From Rhynchospora pubera (Eukaryota > Streptophyta > Magnoliopsida > Poales > Cyperaceae): a DNA stretch of 64,000 nucleotides. The position numbers and the translations under genes were made by a program. Each line of letters starts with the position of its first letter. Position 1 is the first letter of the stretch. The notes beneath the pieces are model-generated. The model did no database searches. It had not been told where the DNA came from and saw only the letters and a list, made by a program, of their open reading frames with translations. Shown piece by piece: positions 22,774-35,295 of this stretch. Location: positions 80,803,676 to 80,867,675 of the forward strand of contig CM051460.1 in NCBI GenBank assembly GCA_028095005.1, given 5' to 3'.

Positions 22774-24423
22774 CAGGGCTGCTAGTGGACGGTATCCACT
22801 TAAAGTCCAACTCTGTCCGATCATGAAGAGATGAAATCCACGTCCAATCCACGTCCATGATATGTATTAGTAGTCCATCCGTGTCCAGTTCAATTAATAT
22901 CCAATTAAAATCTAATAATTGTCCGTATTTTGTCCATGTGGACTAAGTATTGGACGAAAGTAGGGACAAAATAAAATAAAAAAACAAATCATATTATTTC
23001 TGTTAAATTTACTAGTATGATTCGTTTACCAAATGATTTGTACCCACTGGTACTGGTAAAAAAGATAATGTTGAACTAATATTATCTTTTTTATCACTAG
23101 TACTGGTACTTATATTATCTTTTTTTACCACTACTTATTTCACGAAAGCACATGAAAAATAAAAAATGAACTAAATGGCACTAACATAATGTTGAACTTT
23201 TCTTTTTTTTTTGATGAAAGTGGTCTGAGATGAACTTCCATTGAAACTAAAAGAGCATTACATAAAGAAACAAAAACAGTCTACTAGAGAAAAATAAACC
23301 AATCTCTAATGGGTAATTCTCTGAAGGAGAACATCCCATATTAAGATTATCTAACCTATAGGAAACAAAACATATAACATTCATACTGTTCTCAAAGACT
23401 TCAGCCACAACTCAGACCTAAAGTCAATACAAAATCACAACCCAACTAGTAAACTATGCCACAAAACAACATTGATATTTCAAAGGCATTTGGTGATCAA
23501 ACAAGTTGAAGAAGAGCTCCTTCTTGATCTTCATTATCTGTTATATGCCCATTGACCATGCCCATCGATCATCTGTTAAATCCAATCCAAAAGGGTTTAA
23601 CATATTAACGTTGAATTTATATTATCTTTTTTACCAGTATGAGGAAGGAGCTCAGTTTAATTTGGGAATTAATGAATATATAACGCTATTGAGTAAATTT
23701 TGAATAAATCAACCTAACAGTGATTAAGTCGGTATGTGATGGTACAGGCTTTGTACCAAGCAAACAAACCTAAAAAACATGGCTAGAGTGCTAACATTGA
23801 GTTACACAAGTGCTATCATAATTCAAATTAGATTATTGCTATATGGCTTAATCATGCATCAACTCATGCACCATGGAACAACCCAACACCCGATTACTTA
23901 TTCCAAACGGATTAAGGAAAAAGAAATAGAAATAGAAATTAGGGTTAGATTAAAAAGGAAATACCTCTACAGAATACCAAATTTTCTTTGTCAAATATGT
24001 TATTTCTCAACATATGGCTACACAAAAAAAACTTAGTAAGAAAAGCTACTGAGCACAGTAACTCGATAGAGAGAGATGGGAGAAGGATCTTAGAAATGGA
24101 AACACGAAGGAGAACGAGGAGGAGGAGATGTCGCCATTAGTGAGATCGAGGAGATCGAGGTTGGTTTGTCGAAGGTTTTGATTTGGTCGAAGAGAGAGGA
24201 ATTGGAAATTGGAGAACTACGCGTCTATGCGAGTGGAAGAGAAACGATAGTCCATATGAGTTTCATCGATGGTCCAAATCAGTTTTATCAATTGTCCAGA
24301 ATTGTCCAAATGAGATTTATTTTTTGGATTGGGCTTGGACTTTAGTCCATACCAAACATAGTCCAGTTCATAATGGTTCAATATATTTTAGTCCAGAATG
24401 TCCATGGACATTCTCGTCCACTA
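22774..24423. mobile_element. 1.65 kb non-autonomous hAT-like element upstream of the O-fucosyltransferase gene
   Basis: Bracketed by the perfect 8-bp repeat GTAACAAC (22766-22773 and 24424-24431). The left end reads CAGGGCTGCTAGTGGACG; the right end complements TAGTGGACG but lacks the outer nine bases (CAGGGCTGC). Both end regions are dense in GTCCA/TGGAC motifs, as in subterminal hAT transposase sites. The interior includes a LINE tail (23204-23520) and no transposase. Confidence 0.75.
23204..23520 (-). mobile_element. LINE 3' tail, truncated
   Basis: A poly-T tract followed by GATGAAAGTGGTCTGAGATG; read on the minus strand this is an L1-like 3' end finishing CACTTTCATC plus poly-A. The right boundary is not clear and no reverse transcriptase remains. 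Confidence 0.5.
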
Positions 24424-24485
24424 GTAACAACATAAATAAAAAACGGAAAAAATAAAAAATTAATTCCTGACAGTTTGAGGGCTGA

Positions 24486-24855
24486 AACACAATCATACCA
24501 CAAACACATAGTGCCACAGTTAATCTACTTCCGCTCTCTAATGAATCACCCTGACCCGTCACGTTCAGTTCCGATCTCTCTCTCTTTCGCTCCCCCTCAC
24601 CACCTACTCCCTCAGTGCTCGCCTTTCCCACATCGCATCGCTCCAGACCTCCAGTTCACTTCCCAACAAAAACAAATCCCTCCTCTCACTGCGAACCCTC
24701 TTCATTCATTCATAGCCTTGTCGGAGGCGAGCTCCGACGAGATCCAGATGCAAACCACCTTCAAGTATATAAACTCCTCTATTTCAATTGTCTACTATCC
24801 GATAATAATTTCTTTTTTAATTCCCTAATTTAATGATTGTCTTCTTCGTTGTTAG
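24486..24855 (+). promoter_or_regulatory. 5' untranslated region with intron, O-fucosyltransferase gene
   Basis: A pyrimidine-rich leader with CTCTCTCTCTTTC lies at about 24540-24720. A likely leader intron runs from 24765 (AA|GTATAT) to 24855 (TTGTTAG). The start codon follows 18 bp later. The transcription start is not fixed. Confidence 0.45.
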
Positions 24856-24873
24856 GATATGAACTGAATTGAA

Positions 24874-27800
24874 ATGTTCCCCACTAGTAAGATCAAGCTG
24901 ATTGCCTATTTAGGCATCGCGCTCTCTGCGATTTCGCTGTTCGTGCATCTTTTCATCGCTAATAGTTCAGCTGGTGGTCCCTACAAGGTTCATGTCGACG
25001 ATCTATATCCTGTCCAGGTGCGATTTTTGTTTCCTGATCTCGGTTCTCCCTTCGTTGATGTTTCAATTTGTTAGATCATTTGCTTACAGCGTACAGGCAT
25101 TGTATTAGAATTGCTCCTTTCTTTTTGTACAGTTCAATTGAGTCGTAATATATCATTTTTTATTAGGGTAGCCAGTAAAATGGAAACCCGATTCGTGATG
25201 TTTTTGGCGAGTTCAGTTATCAGTTTACTGAATTTAGGAAACTTCTTAGTGCTGGTATAAGCATGTAATGTCATTCTTGAGAAAGGTATAGGAATGGCTT
25301 TTTAAGCTTGGCTTTGATTTTTTGAATTTTAATTATTTGTCTGATGTATTTTGACAGAAAATCTGGCATAGAAGGTTGTGGGGTCCTGTGAGCTCCTTGG
25401 AGACATTGCATCCAATTGCAAATGCAACTCCGAGGAAGAAACACCCTGGTAAGAACAATGGATTTTGTTATTAATTATGATTCTTAACATTTCATTTTAT
25501 ATCGCGGAATTCACTATAAGCAGTTACTATGATGTGTTAATTTGCAAACATTTCAAATTGAGGGTACCCTCTTTCTTATTAAGGAACTTTCTCAGGGGGG
25601 AACCTATATACGGAGTCGAGTTCACTAAGGTTTCATGTTAAAATAGATCAATCTTAGGGTCAAGGTTAAAATATCCAAAATCATTGTTTAAATTTTCAGT
25701 CTCTTTAATGTTGCATTTTTCCTGTCTATCTACAAAATTCTATTGATTTTCTTGCAGCTCCTAGTGGTGATAATGGTTTCATATATGCAAAGATTTATGG
25801 TGGTTTTGAGAAGATACAATCCTCAGTAAGTTCCTTTTTCTTTTAATAAAAGGAAAGGACAATATCTTTTTCTAGCAGTGTTTTCAATATTGCTTGTTCT
25901 ACTGGCTGGAATACCTGTAACTGATCTGGCCACAGGCCACTTCTTATGGTTCAAAGTCTTCTATTTGTCCTGATTTTCACTTCTTATATGGAGTTAATAA
26001 CTTGGACCTTGATACCTCTTTGGTCAGATATCTGATCTTGTAGCTGTCTCAAAGCTTCTAAATGCTACTCTTGTTATCCCTGAAATACAATCTAGTCTAC
26101 GTTCCAAAGGAATCAGGTAATTTTTGTATACCAGTAAACTTTTCAAAAGATTAGATCTATGTTTTGTACTCTCATTAAACAATTGATTTGTAGAGTTTCG
26201 TTTTTTTATAATAATTTTTTTTTTCTTCATTGCAGCACAAAATTCAAAAGTTTTTCATACATTTATGATGAGGATAGTTTCATATCAGCTCTTTCAAAAG
26301 ATGTAGTAATTGTGAAGACCCTCCCAAGTAACCTGAAGGAAGCTAGAAAGAAGACCAAGTTTCCTACTTTCTCAACTAAAGGCTCTGAGTCACTAAACTT
26401 TTATTTAGGTCGTGTATTGCCTAAACTAAAAGAATCAAAAGCTATAGGTCTGATTGTCTCGCAAGGTGGATGCCTTCAGGTTTCTTGTTTTCCCTAATTT
26501 TATTACTTCAAAAATGATATTATCCAATGCCTATATTTTTCATGTCTCATTATGACTGTGGGTTTTTTCCCTCCGAAAAAAAAGGCGAACCATTGATCTG
26601 GTTATATATTAAGAATAATGCATTCCCATGAAAAACAATTGAAATTTGATTTTGTACAAGATGAAGCTGTAAAATTCATTGCCTCAAATTGATCAAAAAG
26701 ATCCATTGTTCATTCAGCTTCTTAATCACAAATATAAGATCAGTGTTCATATATTTGTTTGCAAAGCATCGGCATTGGGTCCTTGATCTGCCATGTAGAA
26801 AATAGTTCCTGCTTGGGATCCAGTGCCCTACTACCAACTAATCCTGCAAACTATGTGATATATTTACTGCAAATTCAAAATATAGTTTATGTTTTTAACT
26901 GGGACATATGTTAATAGGAAATTTCAGCATACTGATTTGCAAAGGGCTTACTTTCTTTCCCAATGCAGCAATTTCTCATAGTTAGTAATTGTAGAATTAA
27001 ATTTTTGACTAGCTTGGGGTTCTACTGCAAATAAAGTTGTAGAGAGTAATTTCTGTTGCGACTTCTAATATGTGGCTCAGTTTGCCAATCCACAGAAAGC
27101 ACCTTATATTAAATTTGTATCACAGTAATTTGAGTTAATTGATAACTTAATGTGAGCCATGTAAAAGCACTGATTGTTCAACACTGATACTCATAAGAGG
27201 ATGTTTGGTTGGATATCTTTTTGTTCATTCATTGTATTCTTTTACATCAGTTGTTTGTGACTTGGTTTTCCTATTCTTTTGCAGGCGATTCTTCCTCCAA
27301 CCATGATTGAATATCAAAGGCTAAGATGCAGAGTAGCTTTCCATGCTTTGCAATTTCGCTCTGAAGTTCGTGCACTTGGCAAGAGAATTGTAGGGAGGTA
27401 GAATTTATGATTCAAAAATTTGGTTTTGCTTTTACTGTAATGCCTGGCAGAGAGGGTACTTTAAGTATACTATGCTTTCCATGCATGCGTCATTGCTAGA
27501 TTTTTGTGTAAAAACAATTGTTGATCATCGTGGTATCTTTCTGTTTGCAGATTGCGTGACTTTGGAAGGCCATATCTTGCTTATCATCCTGGGCTTGTGA
27601 GAGAGACTCTAGCTTATCATGGCTGTGCTGAAAATTTTCAGGTTTGAGTTTTATCTGGGTTGATTTGGGATGTCAGTCATAATAGGTTGGGTTTAAGTTA
27701 CATTGACTCTTCCTTTATTGACCTTCTCATCTCAGTTGTTAAACATTCCATAACTTTTTTAAATTTCTTATTTTATCTATGTTTAGGTTTATTTGGCATC

Positions 27801-29799
27801 TGACTAAATTGTATTTACCTTTGTATTGATCTTTGTTTAGGATGTTCATACAGAGCTAATACAGTATTTAAGGAAGGAAATGATTAAAAAGGGAATTATC
27901 AAGGAAGAGCTAAGTGTTGATTCATTTTCTAGAAAGAGAAATGGGTCTTGCCCACTTTTTCCTGAAGAGGTACTCTATAAAAATTGGCGTCTTTTTTTAT
28001 GATTAGAGCAGTGAGAATTTTTTCTCATTTGTCACTAACAAATGAGAAATCTGTTATAGACCCCTACTTAACATGAGAAACATTTACATATTACCCCCTC
28101 TTGTATTTTCTTGCCAAATGACATTTGTTATGAGGCAGTGAAAGAGGAGTGTTGATAATTAATATGCTCTGTAAGCATTTTGACTACAGTATTATTTTTC
28201 TTATTTCCTAGGGGGCATGCATCATCATTCCTCATTTTTGAGGGATTTAAACAATATACCATGAATTAGCTCAAGTATTTACCAACTTACTTCTGTTTTA
28301 CAAAAAAACTTTAGGTTGGGCTTACCCTTCGTGCAATGGGCTACCCACTTGACACATTAATATATGTAGCTGGATCAGAAACCTTCGGTGGACAGCGGGT
28401 TCTAATCCCACTTCGTGCTTTATACCCAAATCTCTTGGACCGCACATCTCTTAGCACTGATCAGGAGCGGCAAGCTGTAGTTGGGCCCGAACTACCTCTT
28501 CCTTCAGATATACCGTACCCGCCGCCTGCCAAACCTTCTGATGAGCTTCTAGAAGAGTGGAAACGGGCTGGACCCCGCCCCAGGCCCCTGCCACCTCCCC
28601 CAGCTAGGCCTTTCTACCCCCATGAGAAGCAGGGTTGGTATGGCTGGATAGCAGAGTCAGAAACAGAGCCTACTCCATCGTTAACAGATCTTAGATCGAC
28701 CGCACATCGGCTTCTGTGGGATGCGGTTGATTATTACGTCTCAGTGGAGGCGGATGCATTCTTTCCCGGGTTTACTAATGCTGCAGGTCGTCAGGTGGAT
28801 TTTGCAGCTCTGGTTATGGGTCATCGCTTGTATCAGACACCTTCTGTATTCACATACCGGCCTGACAGGTAAAAATTTGGTTAGAATGTTTCAATCATCA
28901 TAATAATTTTTTGGAGTTTTCTGCTGTGTTTGGCATGATTTCATGCATCCTCCAAAGTTTCATGCTCATCCCTCCAATATTTGGAAATGTTATTGGTACT
29001 CTTACAATTGTACCAAAACAATGGTATTACTCTTACTCAAAAGTGTCATGCATCATCCCTATTCATCCATGTTAGTCAAAAGTTCAAAGGAAGGGTTCTT
29101 TGTATGAAAGAACATGGCCAGTTTACAGATGATTCACTTTTTAGTTAATTTTCTCATTTTCTAGGGGTATCTATGTTCTTTTGAAGATTTTGCACAGTAA
29201 AACCAAATTCCTTTTTATGCATCATCTTGTCATATAACATAGCATCGTATTTCCCAGATTCTAGTTCAGGGGCCAAGTTTAATTTGTTTTCATTTACCAG
29301 GAAAAAAAATAGCCTTTGGATGCATTATCTTTGCACACAACATGGTATCTTTCCAGTTTCTACTGCAGGTGCTAACTTTCTTATATTTTCATTTACCAGA
29401 AAAACTCTTGCAGAGCTATTTGGAAATATAACTGACAACCTATACCACCCGCCACGCAACTGGACATTCCTCTTGCGTTCTCACCTAAACAAGAGCCTAA
29501 GCACTGATGGGTTAATAACTGAGGCTCAAATATCGAAGTCCAGATCATTCCTCTCACATCCTCTTCCTGAGTGCTCTTGCACTACGCCTAATCCAAACCT
29601 AGCCCAATACAAGGGCCTTGAAGAATGCCCTGATTGGATGGTTCGTGACCTTGCTCTTGTTTCAACTATATCAAAATCTCAAAGTGAAGATGAGGATGCA
29701 GATCTGCTGGAAGATGATCAAGAGTTGGACCCAGAGCCTGATAAAAGTGACTCAAATCGGGGGTCAGATCAGGACGAAGAAATGGATCCAGATGATTGA
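24874..29799 (+). CDS. Plant O-fucosyltransferase family protein
   Basis: Ten coding exons with matching phases: 24874-25017, 25358-25448, 25758-25825, 26028-26116, 26236-26479, 27285-27397, 27551-27641, 27841-27969, 28315-28868, 29400-29799; 640 residues. Residues 8-29 form a membrane anchor (IAYLGIALSAISLFVHLFIA), expected for a Golgi type II enzyme. The O-FucT domain (PF10250) shows KIYGGFEKIQSSISDLVAVS, LLNATLVIPEI, YHPGLVRETLAYHGCAENFQ, GSETFGGQRVLIPLRALYP, ADAFFPGF and ALVMGHRLY, and ends LSHPLPECSC. The tail is strongly acidic (SEDEDADLLEDDQELD). The GDP-fucose transferase role is inferred from the family; acceptor unknown. Compared with better-known members, the usual GGLNQ and HLRFE motifs read GGFEK and GLVRE, as I recall for this subgroup. 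The last intron holds a duplicated acceptor. Confidence 0.9.
29219..29399 (+). repeat. Tandem duplication of the last intron's 3' end
   Basis: Two copies (about 29219-29300 and 29321-29399) share GCATtATCTT, an ACAT-GGTAT-like block and the acceptor TTTTCATTTACCAG. The second acceptor, before AAAACTCTTGCAGAG, keeps the frame. The first would insert extra sequence. Confidence 0.75.
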
Positions 29800-30480
29800 A
29801 GAGGTCACAGTAGTTTCCTGGGAGAAATATTTTGCGGGCTCGTGGACCAAAATTTTGCAGGTATAGGATTGCGAATAGGAGAAAACCCTGCTTGAACCAC
29901 GAGTTCATCTTTTGGGGCTCAAATGCAAAAAATAGGTAAGCTAACTCTTGGTGGTTTGATCTTTCTAGTGTTCATAGTTGTTTGGATATTCAAAATTTGA
30001 TTGCCAGGAACTATGAGGTGGAATCAATTAAGTTGCTAACTTATTTCCCCCCTTTTTCTGAGTATGGGATTTTTGGTGACTGCAGATTTAATCACGGTAT
30101 TGGTGTGAGAATTTTGCTTTAAGATGCAAAGATATGAGATTTTTTTTTTGTGGATATGTTAAAACTAACGAATTTCGTACTGTAGATCCGCTCATTGACT
30201 TTTAGCTTTTATGCAACTTGTGAATTGTGATTGTGATTTGACAAATATAATCGCAAGACTTTGACCCATTCAATATGTTCCTTTTATTTGTTTATTTTTT
30301 TTTTTACGCTTTAGATCACCCATCAAAGTTGATCGGAGAACAAACAAAACACAAACGTGAAGAAGTTCCGTTGCAACTGCGATACGATAAAAATAATGTC
30401 CCAAAACCCAGGGGCTACATGCTTGGTAAGGCCTATCAACGAATGCAACTTTACAAATTGGAATCATAAGTGTCATCGTT
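29800..30480. other. O-fucosyltransferase 3' flank
   Basis: 3' untranslated and intergenic sequence. A short open stretch at 30315-30469 follows a good acceptor but has no recognisable family. Confidence 0.35.
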
Positions 30481-31844
30481 AAAAAATCATTGCGCGCCAG
30501 GCCTACGCGCGTGAGTATCGTGTGACTAGTAACTCACTAGTAGTTGTTATAAATATTAGTTTAATAATCAAATTTGTTTAGTTTAATATTCAGAAGTGTT
30601 CAGTTAAATGTGTCAACTAATAGTTTTATTGTATAGTATCGTGTGTTAGTCTTGGAGAGGCGCGCTAGGGGCATAGTCGGAAAGAAATTAGTTTGAACCG
30701 GATCATTTCATGACTCCTAATTTTTCATGTGTTTTTTGTCCGGTTCGTGACCTCTTCGCTTGGTTTAGTAATAATATTTTTGCTTATAAATTTATATTTT
30801 TTATTGCAACTTACTGAACATTTATATTCAATTAACATAATATTTGTACTTACCCAATTAAATATTTGCACTTACGAAACTAAACATTTATACTTAATAA
30901 AATAAATATTTTTTCTTATAACATTTATGTTTTTTGTTTCAACTAATTGATTTATGTTTTTTGTTTCAACTAATTGTTATTTATATTTAAATAACAGAAC
31001 ATTAGTAGTTATCAAACTGAAAATTTAGATACGAAATAAATGTGCTGGATGAGACGCTCCCCTTAGCGATGGTGCGTGATGCTAAAACCATCGATGGCAG
31101 TAATCAATTTTCAATTACAATTAGCACCAATTAAAAATATTTTGGGTTAATTACTTTATAAAAAGTAAAGGATTGTTTGGGCCGCATCGTTGGGAAAATT
31201 ACCGAGCAGTTCAAACACACATAACTTTTTCAATATACAGAATCCAGTTATAAAGCATCTAAGCATCCAACATGTCACGAGTCAGAAATGGGCTTAAAAA
31301 TCTAGATTTTCGCGTGCTGACGTCAGCAAAAAAATTTTGACCAATTTTTGAAATTTTTTTGTTGCCGACGTCATCAAATATACTGATTTAAGGGTTTTGT
31401 TAATTATTTTAAGGGATGACTTAAAGTGTTCAGTTAGATGCACCAATAATTTAGATTTTTTATTTTTGGATTCAGTTAATCACCTTAAGGGATCATTTAA
31501 AAGTTGTATGTGTTCAATTAGATGCACCAATAATTTGGAATTTTAGTTTTTTGTGTTCAGTTAAATACGTTAAGGGATGAAGTTAAAGTATCTATGTGTT
31601 TAGTTAGTTGCAGTAGAAATTTGATTTCATAGTTTTTGTATTCAGTCAAACTATTTAAAAGGAATTAATTAAAATTGTTTGTGTTCAGTTAGATACACTC
31701 GTAATATGACGTTTTAATAACCATGCAATAAAGTAAACAATGATCATTTATTAAGAATAATATTCATCATTTCAATAAACTGATGCATTCTTATAATAAT
31801 AACACAAATCCTATATAATTTTATATAATTTTAACCACTACAAG
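30481..31844. repeat. Second copy of the TGACGTCA/minisatellite element
   Basis: It contains CTGACGTCAGC and CCGACGTCATC near 31320 and 31365, then about four tandem units of 85-90 bp (31390-31720) built on GTGTTCAGTTAGATGCACC and TTAAGGGATGA. The same modules occur inverted at 4431-5870. Confidence 0.5.
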
Positions 31845-32719
31845 CTAAACACACTTCATCAACTCCTCCTTCGATTCCTTCCGCATAAATCTTCTCACCC
31901 TGTCCTGTAATTCCTACACAAACAAAGCAAAATACATTTAAGTTCAATTACTAATTAATTAAGTGCTCTTATAATATTTAATCCTTTCGGGTCATGTGAG
32001 TTTTAAAAAAATATATAATGAAACAAGATGATTTCTTAGAATTACTAATTTAACACATAATGAAACAAGATGATCCCTTACACATGAATTAGAATGTCAC
32101 AGCAATACTAATTTTGTCCAATTTATATAATCTCATCCATAGATGCATTTAACATAACATATAAAGAAACTAAATGAACACTTGTAGAAATACATATGAA
32201 TAACAGTGTGCTAGAAATGACAATAATCTAATCCTTATATGCATGTAATATAATATGTAAAGCAACTAACTAAACACTTGTATAAAACAACTAACTTAAC
32301 ACTTATAGAAATACACTTGAAGAACAGTGTCTGAGCAATAACCACGAAGTATTGTCTCAAGTTTCTGTCATAACTAATAAGTGCTGCTATCTGATGCATA
32401 ATGCCAAATTGTTTCCGAAAGGATTAAAAATGTACAATAAAAATGGATTTAAGCAATCAAACATAAGGCATCAAGAGACATCCAATAAAACCACAAACAG
32501 AAGACGTAAGAATATTGAAAGCAAACAGTAATTATCTGCGAAGAAATGAAAAATGATAGAAAGAAAAACAAACTTTGCCCATTTAGGGTAGTTATGCGTT
32601 CGCTCGTACTCCCTGTGACGCTTGGCTTCTCTAACATTAAGCAACTTTCTCTCTCTAGCACTCATGCGAGACTTCTCCGCTACTTTTGGCGTGACGAGGG
32701 AGCGAGGAAACCGCGCCAC
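31845..32719 (-). CDS. Hypothetical small basic protein, possibly a gene fragment in a repeat
   Basis: On the minus strand a coding-looking stretch from 32719 down to about 32580 reads MARFPRSLVTPKVAEKSRMS and ERKLLNVREAKRHREYERTH. A second possible exon at 31913-31845, after a TAG acceptor, encodes ELQDRVRRFMRKESKEELMK and a stop. Both are rich in Arg, Lys and Glu. The joining donor would have to be a GC donor or lie elsewhere, so the model is weak. I do not recognise a family. It adjoins the dispersed repeat and may be captured sequence. Confidence 0.25.
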
Positions 32720-33321
32720 GTGGCATAGAGGAGGATGAGGAGAGAGAGAGGATGAAGAGGACGACGGCGGGTCGGATGCGACGGAGGCAGGAGGGGGGAG
32801 GAGGCATGGATGTTGGATCTGGTCAGAAGCAAATTTCGGAGGGTGTCGGATGCATGGGGAGAGAGAGGAGGAAAAGACGGCTAGGGTTTGAGATGAGAGG
32901 TGAGAGAGAATGTTTAAATAGACTGGATCAATGTTGGGCTCATAAAAAGTCTGTTTGGAGCCTGTTGATGCTTGAATGCTTATTCATTGGATGGTAGGAA
33001 GTAATTCCATAATTTTTTATAGGAGCGTCCGTTTGGGACGTATGATTCCAATTTAGAAAGCTTGCAACAAAATCTATAAGGATTATGGGGATTCACACGA
33101 TCATTTTTGGGGCAAAAAAATTGCTATATGAACTTTTGAAATTCACTTTGTAAGTTTTCGAATCTAAAAATAATATAAAACTACTATAATTAGTTTTTAT
33201 TTTAGTGGGCATAAAATAATTACTAGTCAAGAGAAGCGAGTAGAAATATAGACATGATTTTTAAAAATTGAAAACAAATTAAGCTAGTAAATGAAAGAAC
33301 CATGTAGAGACAAATATTAGG
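32720..33321. other. Purine-rich then AT-rich DNA
   Basis: GAGAGAGA/GGAGG-rich sequence (32740-32910), perhaps the leader of the minus-strand hypothetical gene, then AT-rich DNA. Confidence 0.3.
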
Positions 33322-33520
33322 TGTGTTTGGCAAAACATGTGAACAAGGGATGAATAAAGAATAAGAACAGTTTTGGTTTCCGTGTCTTGTTTGTTGTTCG
33401 TTGTTCTTATTTGACCAAAAAGGAAGAACTCAGAACAAGAGGGTTGTTCGTTGTTCTCCAAATTTTTCTTGGTTGTTTGGTTTCGCGCGAACAAGGATTG
33501 TTCGTGCATTGCCAAACATA
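33322..33520. mobile_element. Short MITE with TGTTTGGCAA termini
   Basis: The left end GTGTGTTTGGCAAAACATG and the right end, the complement of TATGTTTGGCAATGCACG, form inverted repeats. The interior has several GTTGTTCG/GAACAA motifs. No coding capacity. Confidence 0.65.
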
Positions 33521-33667
33521 AAGAGAGACTAACCAAAGAATGAAGATGAGAGGAGATAAAATGAGATGATATAAGAGGAGAGGAGAGGAAAGGGGAGGAA
33601 AGGAGATGAGAGCAGAGATGATGAAGATATTTAATTTAATAATCCAAATTCAATTAATAATTATAAA

Positions 33668-33670
<3 letters not shown>

Positions 33671-33702
<32 letters not shown>
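33671..33702. repeat. (TA)n microsatellite
   Basis: A TA dinucleotide run of about 32 bp. Confidence 0.9.
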
Positions 33703-33707
<5 letters not shown>

Positions 33708-33709
<2 letters not shown>

Positions 33710-34104
33710 AAACCTATTGTGCATGCTAATGTACAGAAGCTTCGGTGCATACTGATCCGAACTCTTGGATCTGCTTCAAAATGACCGATCCAAACCGTCC
33801 AATATGATCTCCCTATTGACATCTCCTTGCCGACCCAATTTTACATTTTTTCGATATTTTTAAGTATTTTTTTCGGATTTTTAAAAACAACTATTTTTGA
33901 ACGGTTAAAAAAAATTAGATTAGCTATTTTTGAAAATAAAAAAAAAATACTTAAAAATCTGAAAAAAATATAAAATTTGGTCGGTGGGGAGATTATAACA
34001 AGAAGATCATATTGGACGGTTTGGATCGGTCATTTTGAAGCAGATCTAAGAATTCGGATCAGTATGTACCGAACCTTCCGTACATTAGTATGCACGATAT
34101 GTTC
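33708..34104. mobile_element. Fold-back MITE, about 400 bp
   Basis: Long inverted arms: GTGCATGCTAATGTACAGAA pairs with TTCCGTACATTAGTATGCAC, and CCGATCCAAACCGTCCAATA with TATTGGACGGTTTGGATCGG. Relatives occur at 52998-53404 and 54540-54830. Confidence 0.82.
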
Positions 34105-34956
34105 TCTCTATATATAAATGTATAATATATAAATAATATATTAATATATTAATATTTTAATATATTTAAATATTTATAGATTATATATTTTAATTTAATT
34201 TTTGTTATAATCATAGGGAAAAATATTAAAATAAAGTATGGTGGGAAAATATATGCAATATATTGCAAAATTGAATTATACAATTTTAATAAAAAAAAAT
34301 ACATATCAACAATACAAAACCATACAAATATTAAATTACATAAAAAAATCATTGAAAATATTAAAAATTTATTAATAAAATATTCAAAAAACGTAAAAAA
34401 AAAGGAAAATGTTCAATATCGTTCTTTGAAAAAGAACGATATCAGTATTGTTTTTTCAAAACACAATATTAGAATACTATTTATATAATTTCAATTATTT
34501 TAGTAATATTTCCAAAATTAATAATATTTTAATATTATTTTAAATTTTTTCGGCAATTATGCTGGGTCACTTATCATTTTAAGTGTATAGACTCAAAAGA
34601 AAGCAAATTACAACGGATTGTGCTTTCCTACAATTTCGTAGCAAGTGTGCGAATTGCTACTGATCGTTAATTCCGCATGTCAGCGTCTAATGTTTAATCA
34701 TTACAGGATGCACATGGAATCAATAAGTACAATAGCTGGACTCCAAATTGGATGCTATAAATTCTTTGGTTTTGATGTGACAAGTGACATCATTGCATAT
34801 ATCACAATCAAAGGTTTAAACAATTAGGAAGCTTTTCTCTATACAAAATAAGGTATGATTTGAGAAATTTGATTGAACGGTTATCAAAATTAGTTAAGAC
34901 ACGGTTCGTTTTGGTTTAATGAGAAACACAAGTTACATAACAGACAGTTCTACTGT

Positions 34957-35295
34957 TTGCCAAAAGGCCAAAAGCAAAATAAAGGGAAGCTTATTGCAGA
35001 AGAGAATTGTCGGAAGCTTCATGCATCGGATTCAGTTAGATATAACTGGGGTGCGGCCACACTTGCTATGTTATACCGCGGCCTGGACTTGGCAGTCCTG
35101 GCAAATGGCGCTCAGAAGGTTCCTGTTCCGTGGCTACTGCTCATCAATATTAAAATGATGAGGCTTTTTGGAACGAAGCAGCTCAACTCGCTGAAAACCA
35201 CGGTGCCAGTAATGAACAACAACCTGATGCCGCTTTCTGGAACGAGGCCGCTCAATTCGCCGACAACCATGGTGCCAGTAATCAACAAGAAATGA
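34957..35295 (+). pseudogene. Plant-mobile-domain-like fragment
   Basis: The segment RYNWGAATLAMLYRGLD resembles the YSWGSAVLAWLYRELC block of the plant mobile domain (PMD, as in MAIN-like proteins and some transposon proteins). The rest of the domain is missing, and the frame soon runs into an imperfect repeat (GTKQLNSLKTT / GTRPLNSPTTM). I read it as a remnant, probably transposon-borne. Confidence 0.4.

Noticed and set aside
30315..30469. Possible extra exon after the O-fucosyltransferase gene
   Set aside because: It follows a good acceptor but the main frame already ends at 29799 with the family C-terminus, and the peptide has no recognisable motif.
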